This document shows, piece after piece, positions 51,370 to 62,875 of a DNA stretch of 64,000 bases. Both the position numbers and the translations under genes were made by a program. A model generated the notes under the pieces. It ran no database searches, was not told where the DNA came from, and saw nothing but the letters and a program-made list of their open reading frames with translations. This DNA is from Candidatus Zixiibacteriota bacterium (lineage in GTDB: Bacteria; Zixibacteria; MSB-5A5; GN15; PGXB01). The stretch lies in the NCBI GenBank assembly GCA_016933955.1, contig JAFGTT010000031.1, positions 1-64,000 of the forward strand, given 5' to 3'. The first letter of the stretch is position 1. Every line of letters starts with the position of its first letter.

Positions 51370-52110
51370 CTAATCTTTTTTAAATTCTCTTTCCAGGGCA
51401 AGAAGTTGTTCGACCGAATTTACCCCCGTGACCTCCAGTGGATCGCTGATTTCATAGACGGCGCAGGGTTTTCCGGCCGCCTGCAGAATTTTAATGGTGT
51501 CGGTCAGGTAGTATTCTCTCTGGGCGTTTTCATTGCCGATTTTCTCCAGGCTGTCGAAGAGGCTCCGGCAATCGAAACAAAAGGTTCCGGAATTGACCTC
51601 CCTGATCTTTTTTATATCCTCCGAGGCATCCTTATCCTCGACAATATCCAGAAGAATATCGGTTCCGGGCCGCCGGATAATCCGGCCATACCCTCTGGGG
51701 TTATCAAAACTGACCGAGAGACAGGTGGCGGCGGCTCCGTTTTTATGATGGACCTTGATTAAACCGCTGATGGAATCAAGTGAAAGAAAAGGGACATCAC
51801 CGGCGGCCACCAACACGGTGCCCTTGAAATCGATCAAATTCGGTCGGGCCATCAAAACGGCATGACCCGTCCCCAATTGCTCTTTCTGCCAGACAAATTC
51901 AACATTGAAATCCCGCAACTCTTCGATAACCAGATCCCCCTGGTGCCCGACCACGATAATAATTCGATCCCAATCGGTATCGGTGATGGTTTCCATCAGA
52001 TGCCGAATCATCGGTTTGCCCTTGATTCCGTGGAGAACTTTGGGCAGATCGGATTTCATTCTTTTACCCTTGCCGGCGGCAAGAATAACGGCGGCCTTTT
52101 TTTCAGTCAT
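51370..52110 (-). CDS. GlmU-like nucleotidyltransferase, uridylyltransferase domain only
   Basis: A 246-residue enzyme. The nucleotide-binding start is AVILAAGKGKRMKSDLPKVLH, then VGHQGD, QLGTGHAV and AAGDVP, all as in the GlmU pyrophosphorylase domain. The left-handed beta-helix acetyltransferase domain is absent, so acetylation must be done elsewhere. It would form UDP-GlcNAc from GlcNAc-1-phosphate and UTP, or a similar NDP-sugar. It lies 14 nt downstream of panD. Confidence 0.87.
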   Translation of the reverse strand: MTEKKAAVILAAGKGKRMKSDLPKVLHGIKGKPMIRHLMETITDTDWDRIIIVVGHQGDLVIEELRDFNVEFVWQKEQLGTGHAVLMARPNLIDFKGTVLVAAGDVPFLSLDSISGLIKVHHKNGAAATCLSVSFDNPRGYGRIIRRPGTDILLDIVEDKDASEDIKKIREVNSGTFCFDCRSLFDSLEKIGNENAQREYYLTDTIKILQAAGKPCAVYEISDPLEVTGVNSVEQLLALEREFKKD

Positions 52111-52124
52111 AACGATAGAGGGAA

Positions 52125-52472
52125 TCAGATGATTTTATTTTTGTGATCGACTTTGACGATTCGGGGTTGATGGGGGCCGGCTTTGTCTTTATCAATCAGA
52201 CCATAAGAAATAATAATAACCAAGTCTCCGATATTTCCTTTACGGGCGGCCGCGCCATTGAGACAGATAATGCCCGATCCGGCTTTACCCTCGATAACAT
52301 AGGTTTCCAGTCGTTCGCCATTGGTAATATTGGCCACCTGGACTTTCTCGAAAGGGACAATATCGGCCGCTTTCATAAGATCCGAATCTATGGTTATCGA
52401 ACCCTCATAATTGAGATTGGCCTCGGTTATGGTAGCCCGATGGATTTTCGATTTACAAATAGAAATAAGCAT
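52125..52472 (-). CDS. panD: Aspartate 1-decarboxylase
   Basis: A 115-residue pro-enzyme. The self-cleavage site Gly-Ser is in YEGSITID near residue 25, and the core has [11 protein letters not shown] and [18 protein letters not shown]. It makes beta-alanine from aspartate for pantothenate and CoA. Other pan genes are not in the window. Confidence 0.95.
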   Translation of the reverse strand: MLISICKSKIHRATITEANLNYEGSITIDSDLMKAADIVPFEKVQVANITNGERLETYVIEGKAGSGIICLNGAAARKGNIGDLVIIISYGLIDKDKAGPHQPRIVKVDHKNKII

Positions 52473-52515
52473 ATTAATTATCCATTACATATAACCGGAC
52501 AATAATATAATTGTT

Positions 52516-52561
52516 TCCGAATTTTTGGCAAGTCCGAAATACATCTCCGAATTCTTGCAAG
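52516..52561. repeat. Short direct repeat upstream of panD
   Basis: TCCGAATTTTTGGCAAG (52516-52532) and TCCGAATTCTTGCAAG (52546-52561) are near-identical, 30 nt apart start to start. The 170-nt gap at 52473-52642 shows nothing else clear. Confidence 0.4.
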
Positions 52562-52642
52562 CCTCAAGCCAGGGGATTTAAACCGATATAGGTCTTTATT
52601 TGATCTCAATTCAATTACTCGGGATATCGGGCGATTTTTTAT

Positions 52643-53701
52643 TTAATCGACCAGCTTCTGTTTTAAGAAATCAATGGCCTTTACGGGTGTGGGATCGACA
52701 CCATTGAGAACAGCCAGATAAAATGAAGCGAAATCCCCGATCTGAATCAATGAAAAAATACGCCCCAACGGAAAATCACCCTGCGAAATGACATCAACCA
52801 CCTCAATCCCGTTATTCTCCAGATAGCCCTTGACCACTGACATCCGCTTCTGAATCCGCTCATGGTCATCACTATCGCGCAGGAAAAGGGCAATCAGGTG
52901 ATTGCGGTAAGGATCGATTTTATTGAATCCAACCAGTTCATTATGGTTGAATTCGGGGAACTGATTATTGAAAGCCAGCGACTCGGCATTTTCGCAAATC
53001 TGCCCTTTCCATCGGGTGCCGATGACCTCGGTCAAATCGGGGCCGGTGTAAATAAGGGGAATCCGATTAAGCAATTTGGCCGCCAGAGATTTAGCCGGGT
53101 TTTTTGATTTCGGAGTCTCGACCGCATAAATTTCCCGGTAATTTTTCAAACCCCTGACTAATTCATCCAGATCCTTTTCAACACCTTCAATTATACCAAG
53201 CTTTTCCATGATGAATAAAATCGGAACGACTGAAAAACCAAGGGCCGACCGCGGCGGAAAACCGCCGGGAATGGTTATAATCGGGTGATTGTTGCGGGCG
53301 GCCAGATCGGCCAGTTTTCCGCCGGTGGTGATGGCGATTATTCGGGCTCCACGGGCGACCGCCTCCTGATAGGCCGACAGCGTTTCCTCGGTATTCCCCG
53401 AATAGGACGATGCCATAACCAGGCTGTCGTTATCAACATAGCCGGGCAGATGATAATTGCGGCAGACGGCAAAAGGTATTTTGAGACGTGGACCGAGAAA
53501 TGATCGTACCAGATCACCACCGATGGCCGAACCGCCCATACCGGCCACGACAATATTGCGGATGGTATCAAAAGAAGGGAGTTCTATTTTTATAGTGCAT
53601 CCGATCTCCGCGGCCTTTTCGAGCTGTTCGGGAAATCTGAATATTCGGTCGTACATATCCGATGGATCGACCTTTTTGAGATCGAGGGAATCAAGATTCA
53701 T
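52643..53701 (-). CDS. Bifunctional phosphoglucose/phosphomannose isomerase-type SIS protein
   Basis: A 352-residue protein with two SIS domains (GMGGSAIGGDLV; ASSYSGNTEETL) and the PGI/PMI C-terminal part with HNELVGF. It would interconvert glucose-6-phosphate, fructose-6-phosphate and mannose-6-phosphate. It lies 3 nt downstream of ptsI. Confidence 0.92.
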   Translation of the reverse strand: MNLDSLDLKKVDPSDMYDRIFRFPEQLEKAAEIGCTIKIELPSFDTIRNIVVAGMGGSAIGGDLVRSFLGPRLKIPFAVCRNYHLPGYVDNDSLVMASSYSGNTEETLSAYQEAVARGARIIAITTGGKLADLAARNNHPIITIPGGFPPRSALGFSVVPILFIMEKLGIIEGVEKDLDELVRGLKNYREIYAVETPKSKNPAKSLAAKLLNRIPLIYTGPDLTEVIGTRWKGQICENAESLAFNNQFPEFNHNELVGFNKIDPYRNHLIALFLRDSDDHERIQKRMSVVKGYLENNGIEVVDVISQGDFPLGRIFSLIQIGDFASFYLAVLNGVDPTPVKAIDFLKQKLVD

Positions 53702-53704
53702 CTA

Positions 53705-55453
53705 TCACTCCAGTGAGTCGGCGTACTGATACAAAACCGCCTCGATATCTTTAAGTTTGTGCATACCGATAACTTTATTGGCAAGTTCTACGGTATCGGA
53801 ATATTTTATTTTGGGGATTATTTTACAGGCCCGATAGAGGCGCGACGGATTCATGGAGAGCTGGTTGACACCCATGCCCAGAAGAAGCGGGATGGTCGGG
53901 ATATGCCCGGACATCTCTCCGCAAACGGTGACGGGGATATTGTGTTTGCGGGCGGCCTCGATGGTCAACCGAATCATTTTCAGGACAGCCGGGTGGAGGG
54001 GGTTGAAGATCTGGTCGAGTTTCTGGTTATCCCGGTCGGCGGCCAGGGTGTACTGGGTCAGATCGTTGGAGCCGATAGAGAAAAATGATGTTTTCTGAGC
54101 CAGAATGTCGGCGGCAAGAGCGGCCGAGGGAACCTCAATCATAATACCGATCTCGATATTCCGGTTATATGATTGCCCGATTTTGCTCAATTCCATCATA
54201 CAGCGTTTGATGATTCTTGAAGCGCGATCCAATTCCTCGACATCGGCAATCATCGGCAACAGCATTTTAACATTGCCCCGGGCTGAAGCCCGAAGAATGG
54301 CCTTAATCTGGTTTTTGAAAACTTTGGGCATATCAAAGGCGGCTCTTATACCGCGCCATCCCAGGGCCGGATTGTTTTCCTTCCGGTTGTTGACCGATTT
54401 ATAATATTTGTCCGAGCCCAGATCGAAGGTTCGGATAACCACCGGCTGGGGGTAATAGCGGCGGGCGACCTGGTCATATATTTCAAACTGCCGGTCTTCA
54501 GGCGGGAATTTGCCATTATGCAAATATATAAATTCGGTCCGATACAGCCCGACACCGACGCGGCGTTCCGCCAGGATTTCATCGAGTGGTCCGGGCAGGT
54601 CGATATTGGCGGCCACATCGATTTCGATATTATCGGCCGTTTTTGGGGGGAAATATGGTAATTCATCCAGTTTTAAGACCTGGAGGGCGGTCAATTTGGG
54701 GGATTTCTTCCGCAGACGATTCCAGGTCGAAGACGTTGGGTGGATAGTTACCAGGCCTTTATCCCCGTCAACTATCAACCTGTCGCCGGTTCGGACCTTG
54801 AGATGAATATCCGGGATTCCGACCACGGTCGGAATCAGAAGGGAGCGGGCAATCAAAGCCATATGGGAATTAGCGCCACCTTCGGAAGTCACAATGGCAT
54901 TGACTTTGCGTTCGTACAGACCCATGACCTCGGCCGGCGTGAAAAGTTTGCCGATAAAAATAGTCCCCTGCATGGCCTGGCCGATATGCTGAACCACCTG
55001 ACCGGTCAAGCGGCGGATAATCCGATTGGAGACAGATTCGATATCGACGACCATCTGGCGCATGTAAGGATCACCGGAGGCTCTCAGCGGGGATGTGGTT
55101 CGCTCCACCATGAGACTGTATATATATTCGGCGCTTTTCAGGTGTCTTCGGATACGGTCTTTGACGCTCTTGAGAAATTCATGATCGGAGGCGATCAGCA
55201 ATTGGCTTTCAAAAATTTTCGCCACCGGGCCGCCGATTTTTTCGGTTGCCGATTTTTTCAGAGTTTCCAGTTCAGCCACCGATTCGGAAACGGCATCATC
55301 AAGCCGGGCGATTTCACTATCGACTTCATCGCGTCCGATGACACGTTCCTCGACCGTTTGTTCCAGGCTATAAACCACCCGGGCCTCGCCGAAAGTGACT
55401 CCGGGAGCGGCCGGGATACCTTTAAAGGTCGATTCTTTTTCTTTTATTGCCAT
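53705..55453 (-). CDS. ptsI: Phosphotransferase system enzyme I
   Basis: A 582-residue enzyme. The phospho-His is in TSEGGANSHMALIARS, the PEP-binding TIM barrel has GLYRTEFIY and SIGSNDLTQYTLAADR, and the active-site Cys lies in VCGEMSG. It passes phosphate from PEP to HPr. The ATG at 55453 is preferred, with CAGGA before it; a TTG at 55471 would add six residues. HPr lies just upstream. No sugar-specific enzyme II is in the window. Confidence 0.94.
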   Translation of the reverse strand: MAIKEKESTFKGIPAAPGVTFGEARVVYSLEQTVEERVIGRDEVDSEIARLDDAVSESVAELETLKKSATEKIGGPVAKIFESQLLIASDHEFLKSVKDRIRRHLKSAEYIYSLMVERTTSPLRASGDPYMRQMVVDIESVSNRIIRRLTGQVVQHIGQAMQGTIFIGKLFTPAEVMGLYERKVNAIVTSEGGANSHMALIARSLLIPTVVGIPDIHLKVRTGDRLIVDGDKGLVTIHPTSSTWNRLRKKSPKLTALQVLKLDELPYFPPKTADNIEIDVAANIDLPGPLDEILAERRVGVGLYRTEFIYLHNGKFPPEDRQFEIYDQVARRYYPQPVVIRTFDLGSDKYYKSVNNRKENNPALGWRGIRAAFDMPKVFKNQIKAILRASARGNVKMLLPMIADVEELDRASRIIKRCMMELSKIGQSYNRNIEIGIMIEVPSAALAADILAQKTSFFSIGSNDLTQYTLAADRDNQKLDQIFNPLHPAVLKMIRLTIEAARKHNIPVTVCGEMSGHIPTIPLLLGMGVNQLSMNPSRLYRACKIIPKIKYSDTVELANKVIGMHKLKDIEAVLYQYADSLE

Positions 55454-55509
55454 ATCCTGTTCGGTGGTCAATGAAATTTATATGTTTCTTAATCAGGGGC
55501 GCAACGATT

Positions 55510-55785
55510 TTATAGATTTTTTAATTCACCGAAACCGGAAGCCACAAGTTTGACCAGTTCTTCCACCGCTTCTTTTTCATCCTCGCCTATCGCAGAAATA
55601 ATCAATTCGGCACCTTTTTCGGCCGCCAGCATCATAACTCCCATGATCGATTTGCCAACCACTTTCAGGCCATCCTTTTCGATGAATACTTCCGCCTTAA
55701 AACGGCTGGCGTGAGTAACGAACATGGCTGACGGGCGGGCATGCATGCCCAGTCTATTGATTACCTTAACCTTCTTTTCGACCAT
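55510..55785 (-). CDS. ptsH: Phosphocarrier protein HPr
   Basis: A 91-residue protein. Phospho-His in LGMHARPS (near 15) and the regulatory serine in GKSIMGVMMLA (near 46). The intact Ser site suggests control by an HPr kinase, though none is seen here. It lies between dprA and ptsI. Confidence 0.95.
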   Translation of the reverse strand: MVEKKVKVINRLGMHARPSAMFVTHASRFKAEVFIEKDGLKVVGKSIMGVMMLAAEKGAELIISAIGEDEKEAVEELVKLVASGFGELKNL

Positions 55786-55793
55786 ATCGAGTA

Positions 55794-57897
<2,104 letters not shown>

Positions 57898-57977
57898 TTA
57901 TTCCGCCGCTGGTCCGGCGCAGACAGAATAATGCCATGACGAGGGGGAGTATAAAACCATGAATGCGATTTGGGAAG

Positions 57978-58739
57978 CTATTTTTTCAGATATTCAGCCA
58001 GCCGGAGACCGAAATTATCCCGGTTGATGCCCTTTTCCATATAGCCTTTATAGGTTATGGAAATATCGGCGGTTTCTTCGGAGACAACGATTGCGACGGC
58101 GTCGGAGACCTCGGTAATTCCGATCGCCGCCTTATGACGCATCCCGTACAATTTGCGGTACCGCGGATTCTGAGTCAAGGGGAGAGTGCAGGCCGCGGCA
58201 GAAATTATTTCGCCGGCGACAATGACGGCTCCATCATGAAGAGGCGTATAGGGCGTAAAAAGGGTAATAATCATCTCCGACGATAATTCGGCATTCATTC
58301 TTTTCCCGGTCTCGATAAAATTTCTAAGACCGACCGTCTTTTCAATCACGATCAATCCACCGTAGCGCAGTTCGGAGAGACGGATGGCGGCCCGGGTGAG
58401 TTCTTTGACCGACTTACGTTCTTCAACCCTGACAAAATATTGAAACAGCCGGGAATGACCCATCTGAGCCAGCATCGATCTCAATTCCGGCTGAAAGACA
58501 ATGACCAGGACGATTATACCGACGGTGGCCAGGTTGGAGAACAGCCAGGATAAACCCTCGAGCTGGAACCAGAAAGAAATGAAAGCGACAATAAACAGCA
58601 GAACCAGCCCGGTGACCATTTGGGCCGCCCGGGTTCCTTTCATCAGCGCCAGCAGACGGTAAATGATAAGTGAGACGATCAGGATATCGATCAGGTCAAT
58701 CAGTCTGAAAGAAAGGAATTCAATGCGAAAAAGTTCCAT
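57978..58739 (-). CDS. cdaA: Diadenylate cyclase
   Basis: A 253-residue protein. Three membrane helices in the first 90 residues, then the DisA_N domain with LHDGAVIV (DGA motif) and MRHKAAIGI (RHR-like motif). It makes c-di-AMP, which controls potassium and osmotic balance. The adjacent folP gene is typical for this family. No CdaR/YbbR partner is seen right after it. Confidence 0.95.
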   Translation of the reverse strand: MELFRIEFLSFRLIDLIDILIVSLIIYRLLALMKGTRAAQMVTGLVLLFIVAFISFWFQLEGLSWLFSNLATVGIIVLVIVFQPELRSMLAQMGHSRLFQYFVRVEERKSVKELTRAAIRLSELRYGGLIVIEKTVGLRNFIETGKRMNAELSSEMIITLFTPYTPLHDGAVIVAGEIISAAACTLPLTQNPRYRKLYGMRHKAAIGITEVSDAVAIVVSEETADISITYKGYMEKGINRDNFGLRLAEYLKK

Positions 58740-58745
58740 AATTAA

Positions 58746-59615
58746 TTATATCGATTCTTCGATGGCATTCAACACTTTTATTGCCTCAACGGTTTCGGCC
58801 ACATCATGAACCCTGACAATATCACATCCCGCCCTTATGGCCCAGCAGATGGCCGCCAGTGAACCACCTATTCTTTTATCGGCATGGGATTTGATTCCGG
58901 TAATCATGGATATAAAAGACTTCCGCGAGGCTCCGACCAGGAGAGGTTGACCGAGGATTTTGAATTTATCCAGATTATTCAATATGTTAAGATTATCCTG
59001 AAGTCGTTTTCCGAAACCGATCCCCGGATCGAGTATCAGTCTTTCAGTCTTAATCCCGGCCTTTCGGCAAAATTCGATTCGTTCCCTGAAGAAATCTATA
59101 ATTTCGGCAATGCAGTTGGAATAGCGGGGCTCATCCTGCATGGTCTCCGGTGTTCCCAGCATATGCATTAATATAACCGGGACAGCGGTTTTGGCCGCGA
59201 GTTCGGCCATGTCAGGATCGAAACGAAGAGCCGAGATGTCGTTGATAATATCGGCCCCGGCTTCAAGGGCTCGACGAGCCACGGCGGCCTTGTTGGTGTC
59301 GATCGATATCGGGATAGCCGATGATTTTCGAAGGGCTTCGATCACGAGAATAGTTCGCTTCAGTTCTGTTTCGAGAGTGACTTTTTCGGATCCGGGGCGG
59401 GTCGATTCGCCGCCGATGTCGATAATGTCGGCGCCCTCCTCAGCCATTTTCAGGGCCCGAGTAACGGCCAGGACCGGATTGAGATAACGACCGCCATCGG
59501 AAAAGGAATCCGGGGTGACATTGAGAACACCCATTACCAGGGTTCGATTCATTTCCAGCGGCCGCCGTCCGGCCAGTTCCAATAGATGGTGATTTTTCGT
59601 GATCGTCATTTGCAC
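58746..59615 (-). CDS. folP: Dihydropteroate synthase
   Basis: A 289-residue TIM-barrel enzyme. VMGVLNVTPDSFSDGG, IIDIGGESTRPGS and LDPGIGFGK are the usual signatures. It joins pterin and p-aminobenzoate in folate synthesis. The start is a GTG at 59615 with GGAAG 7 nt before it; an ATG at 59609 is possible. Confidence 0.96.
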   Translation of the reverse strand: MQMTITKNHHLLELAGRRPLEMNRTLVMGVLNVTPDSFSDGGRYLNPVLAVTRALKMAEEGADIIDIGGESTRPGSEKVTLETELKRTILVIEALRKSSAIPISIDTNKAAVARRALEAGADIINDISALRFDPDMAELAAKTAVPVILMHMLGTPETMQDEPRYSNCIAEIIDFFRERIEFCRKAGIKTERLILDPGIGFGKRLQDNLNILNNLDKFKILGQPLLVGASRKSFISMITGIKSHADKRIGGSLAAICWAIRAGCDIVRVHDVAETVEAIKVLNAIEESI

Positions 59616-59727
59616 TTATGGTCTTCCGCCTAATAGTGAGGCTAATATAAAAGAGCCGATGGTCAACGGCAAGATTATTTATGGTGTGGAATGGAACAAT
59701 TGCCGTCATCGATATAACCGGAATGTC

Positions 59728-60282
59728 TTATTGCTTGATCAGGGACATGGCTTCGGCCCGGGTCGCATCTTTGCGAAGCAGACCTCGGACGGCGGAGGTA
59801 ACCGTTTTGGAACCGGGTTTCTTGACCCCGGTCATGGTCAAACAGAGATGTTCGGCCTCAATAATCACAAGAACGCCTTTGGCGCTGAGGACACTGTAAA
59901 TTGTCTCGGCGATGTCGGTCGTCATCCGTTCCTGGATAGTCGGACGGTGGGATGTCATTTCCACGATTTTAACCAGGTTGGAAAAACCGGTAATCTTGTT
60001 TTGTTGAGGAATATAGGCAATATGGACTTTGCCGAAGAATGGCAGAAGATGATGTTCGCAAATGGAATAGAAGGCAATATCCCGAATTATAATCAGTTCA
60101 TCCTTGTTGGGGGAGGTGTACAGCTTCAGGGCTTTTTCGGGTTTGGCTTTAATGCCGCTGAAAACTTCGCGATAAAATTCGTAAATCCGTTCCGGGGTAC
60201 GAGTCAATCCCTCCCGGTCGGGATCCTCACCGATTCCCTCGAGAATCAGCCGGACTCCCTTTGTGATTTTTTCTTTATCCAT
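59728..60282 (-). CDS. folE: GTP cyclohydrolase I
   Basis: A 184-residue enzyme. [32 protein letters not shown] and TSAVRG match FolE, including the zinc Cys-His-His. It makes the first pterin precursor of folate. The ATG at 60282 overlaps the ftsH stop by 8 nt; an upstream start would lie inside ftsH. Confidence 0.96.
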   Translation of the reverse strand: MDKEKITKGVRLILEGIGEDPDREGLTRTPERIYEFYREVFSGIKAKPEKALKLYTSPNKDELIIIRDIAFYSICEHHLLPFFGKVHIAYIPQQNKITGFSNLVKIVEMTSHRPTIQERMTTDIAETIYSVLSAKGVLVIIEAEHLCLTMTGVKKPGSKTVTSAVRGLLRKDATRAEAMSLIKQ

Positions 60283-62257
60283 CAGCTCTGGGCGCCGGTT
60301 CCAGTTCCGGTTCACCGGCTGAGCCGGCGGTTCCGATGATGACATCGATTTCCTCGCCGGTGATGACTTCCTTTTCGAGAAGGGCGCGGGCCAGTTTATC
60401 GAGTTTGTCTCGGTTTTCGGTCAGGATATCATATCCGGTTTTTTCGGCGTGAAGCAGAATCTTTTTGACTTCTTCATCGATTATCCGGGCGGTATCCTCG
60501 GAATAATCGCGATGCTGGGCGATTTCGCGCCCGAGGAAAATCTGTTCATCACGTTTACCATAGGTAATGGGTCCGAGTTTTTCCGACATCCCCCATTGGC
60601 AGACCATCTTCTGGGCAATATCGGTTGCCCGCTCGAGATCGTTTTTGGCGCCGGTGGAGGTTTGATCAAAGATGATTTTCTCAGCCAGCCGTCCGCCCAT
60701 GGCGTACACCAGCCTGGTTTCCAGCCTTTCCTTGGTATGGATATGTCGTTCATCGACCGGCAAATAATGTGTCAGTCCAAGCGCCATCCCTCGTGGAATA
60801 ATAGTCACTTTATGGACCGGGTCGGCATTGGGCAGGAATTTGGCGACCAGGGCATGGCCCGCTTCATGGTATGCAATCACCTTTTTCTCTTCCTCGGGAA
60901 TGACCAGGGAACGGCGTTCGGCGCCCATCATAACCTTGTCCTTGGCCTCCTCGAAATCCAGCATGGTGACCGAGTCGCGGTTATTCCTGGCGGCCAGCAG
61001 AGCCGCTTCGTTGACCAGATTGGCCAGATCCGCGCCGGATAATCCCGGCGTTCCGCGGGCAAGGATATCGAGCTTGATATTCTCATCGAGTTTAATTTTT
61101 TTTGTATGAACTTTCAGGATTCCCTCGCGGCCGCGAATATCAGGGGCATCGACCACAATCTGGCGGTCGAATCGGCCCGGCCGAAGCAGGGCGGGATCGA
61201 GAATATCGGGACGGTTGGTGGCGGCAATCAGAATGACTCCGTCATTGGATTCAAAACCATCCATTTCGACCAGGAGCTGGTTTAAAGTCTGTTCGCGTTC
61301 ATCATGCCCGCCGCCCAGACCGGCGCCGCGGTGACGCCCGACAGCATCTATTTCATCGATAAAAATAATACATGGAGCGTTCTTTTTGCCCTGTTCAAAA
61401 AGGTCACGGACCCGGCTGGCGCCGACCCCGACAAACATTTCGACAAAATCGGAACCGGACATGGAAAAAAACGGCACTCCGGCCTCACCGGCCACGGCCC
61501 GGGCCAGAAGGGTTTTACCCGATCCGGGAGGACCCAGGAGAAGGGCACCCTTGGGGATTTTCCCGCCGAGTTTCTGAAATTTGCCGGGTTCTTTTAAAAA
61601 TTCGATAACTTCATGCAGTTCGACTTTGGCCTCATCGACTCCGGCAACGTCATCGAAGGTAACCTTGGGACGTTCATCAGTCAGCAGTTTGGCGCGGCTT
61701 TTGCCGAAAGAAAAAAGACCCCGGGGACCGGAGGCACCACCCTGCATTTGTCGGAGGAAAAAGAGCCAGATGAAGATCAAAAGAAACCAGGGGGCGATTG
61801 AAATCAGGATGGAAAGATAGTTGAGTCCTTCGGTTTTGGCGGAAATAATAACCCCCGCCTGTTCCAGGCGATTAACGAGAGTGAAAGTGTTATCGTCGAA
61901 GGGCAAACGGGCTTTAAATTTGGTGTAACGGTCGCTTCCCTTTTCGGTGCTCAGCATGGTTTCGGTTTTTAAACGACCTTCCATCTGGCGTTCGACAAAG
62001 GTAACGGAAGCGATGTTGCTATTTTCCAGCTGATGAAGAAATTCGGAATAAGATATTTCGGCCACATCATCGCCCGACGAAGAATAAAGGCTGAAAGCAA
62101 AGATGAAGGCCAGGATGATTATCACCCAGAATCCCATATTGCGGGCGGGGCCTTTCCAGCTGAAAGAATTTTTGCCGTCAGGATCATCCTTTTTATCCCG
62201 TCCGGTTTTCCGGGGTGGTTTATCGAAAAAATCGTTATCGTCTTCTTTGAAACTCAT
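60275..62257 (-). CDS. ftsH: ATP-dependent membrane protease FtsH
   Basis: A 660-residue protease. Two membrane helices flank a periplasmic domain, the AAA+ domain has GPPGSGKT and [10 protein letters not shown], and the zinc protease site is HEAGH. It degrades misfolded membrane proteins and regulators. ATG at 62257 is used; a TTG just before it has a slightly better distance to AGGAG. Confidence 0.97.
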   Translation of the reverse strand: MSFKEDDNDFFDKPPRKTGRDKKDDPDGKNSFSWKGPARNMGFWVIIILAFIFAFSLYSSSGDDVAEISYSEFLHQLENSNIASVTFVERQMEGRLKTETMLSTEKGSDRYTKFKARLPFDDNTFTLVNRLEQAGVIISAKTEGLNYLSILISIAPWFLLIFIWLFFLRQMQGGASGPRGLFSFGKSRAKLLTDERPKVTFDDVAGVDEAKVELHEVIEFLKEPGKFQKLGGKIPKGALLLGPPGSGKTLLARAVAGEAGVPFFSMSGSDFVEMFVGVGASRVRDLFEQGKKNAPCIIFIDEIDAVGRHRGAGLGGGHDEREQTLNQLLVEMDGFESNDGVILIAATNRPDILDPALLRPGRFDRQIVVDAPDIRGREGILKVHTKKIKLDENIKLDILARGTPGLSGADLANLVNEAALLAARNNRDSVTMLDFEEAKDKVMMGAERRSLVIPEEEKKVIAYHEAGHALVAKFLPNADPVHKVTIIPRGMALGLTHYLPVDERHIHTKERLETRLVYAMGGRLAEKIIFDQTSTGAKNDLERATDIAQKMVCQWGMSEKLGPITYGKRDEQIFLGREIAQHRDYSEDTARIIDEEVKKILLHAEKTGYDILTENRDKLDKLARALLEKEVITGEEIDVIIGTAGSAGEPELEPAPRADG

Positions 62258-62326
62258 CAAAATTCAATCTCCTAATACAATATACAATATTACCGGTAAA
62301 AACCGACATATTTCCGGCCGAGGTTA

Positions 62327-62875
62327 CTAATTTATTACCTTGCCGACAAAGGGAAGGTTTCGATATTTTTGCGATTCATCGAGCCCGAAACCAATAACAA
62401 AATCATCACCGGCATCAAAACCGGCATATTTAACGTTCACATCGACCTGTCGGCATTTCGGTTTATCCAATAGCGCAACAATTTCAATTGACGCCGGTTC
62501 CTGAAGCCGGAGATGATCGATAATGGCCTTGACGGTGTGACCGGAATCAACCACTCCCTCGACAATAAGGATATGCCGTTTTGATAAAGGGATGTCGGGC
62601 CCTCCGAACATGGAGATGCAATTATCCTGAATGCGGCCATTGGTGTAACTGCTGGCCGAGATAAATTCCATTTCCACAGGAATAGTGATATCTCTGACCA
62701 GGTCCGCCATAAAAATAACGCATCCTTTAAGAATGCCGATCATAATGGGTTCTTTGCCCTCATAGTCTTTTGAAATTTGCAGGCCCATTTGACGGATTCT
62801 CCGGGCGATGACATCCTGCGGGAAAAGCAGTTCGAATTTATGCAAATCCCTGATCTTTTTTTCCGATGAATTCAA
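62327..62875 (-). CDS. hpt: Hypoxanthine phosphoribosyltransferase
   Basis: A 182-residue enzyme. The PRPP-binding loop is VEGVVDSGHTV and the N-terminal flexible part has GILKGCVIFMADL. It salvages hypoxanthine and guanine. The start is read as a TTG at 62875, after GGAAAGG and inside the last 38 nt of tilS; the earlier ATG at 62980 would require a long overlap. The tilS-hpt-ftsH order is widely conserved. Confidence 0.9.
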   Translation of the reverse strand: MNSSEKKIRDLHKFELLFPQDVIARRIRQMGLQISKDYEGKEPIMIGILKGCVIFMADLVRDITIPVEMEFISASSYTNGRIQDNCISMFGGPDIPLSKRHILIVEGVVDSGHTVKAIIDHLRLQEPASIEIVALLDKPKCRQVDVNVKYAGFDAGDDFVIGFGLDESQKYRNLPFVGKVIN

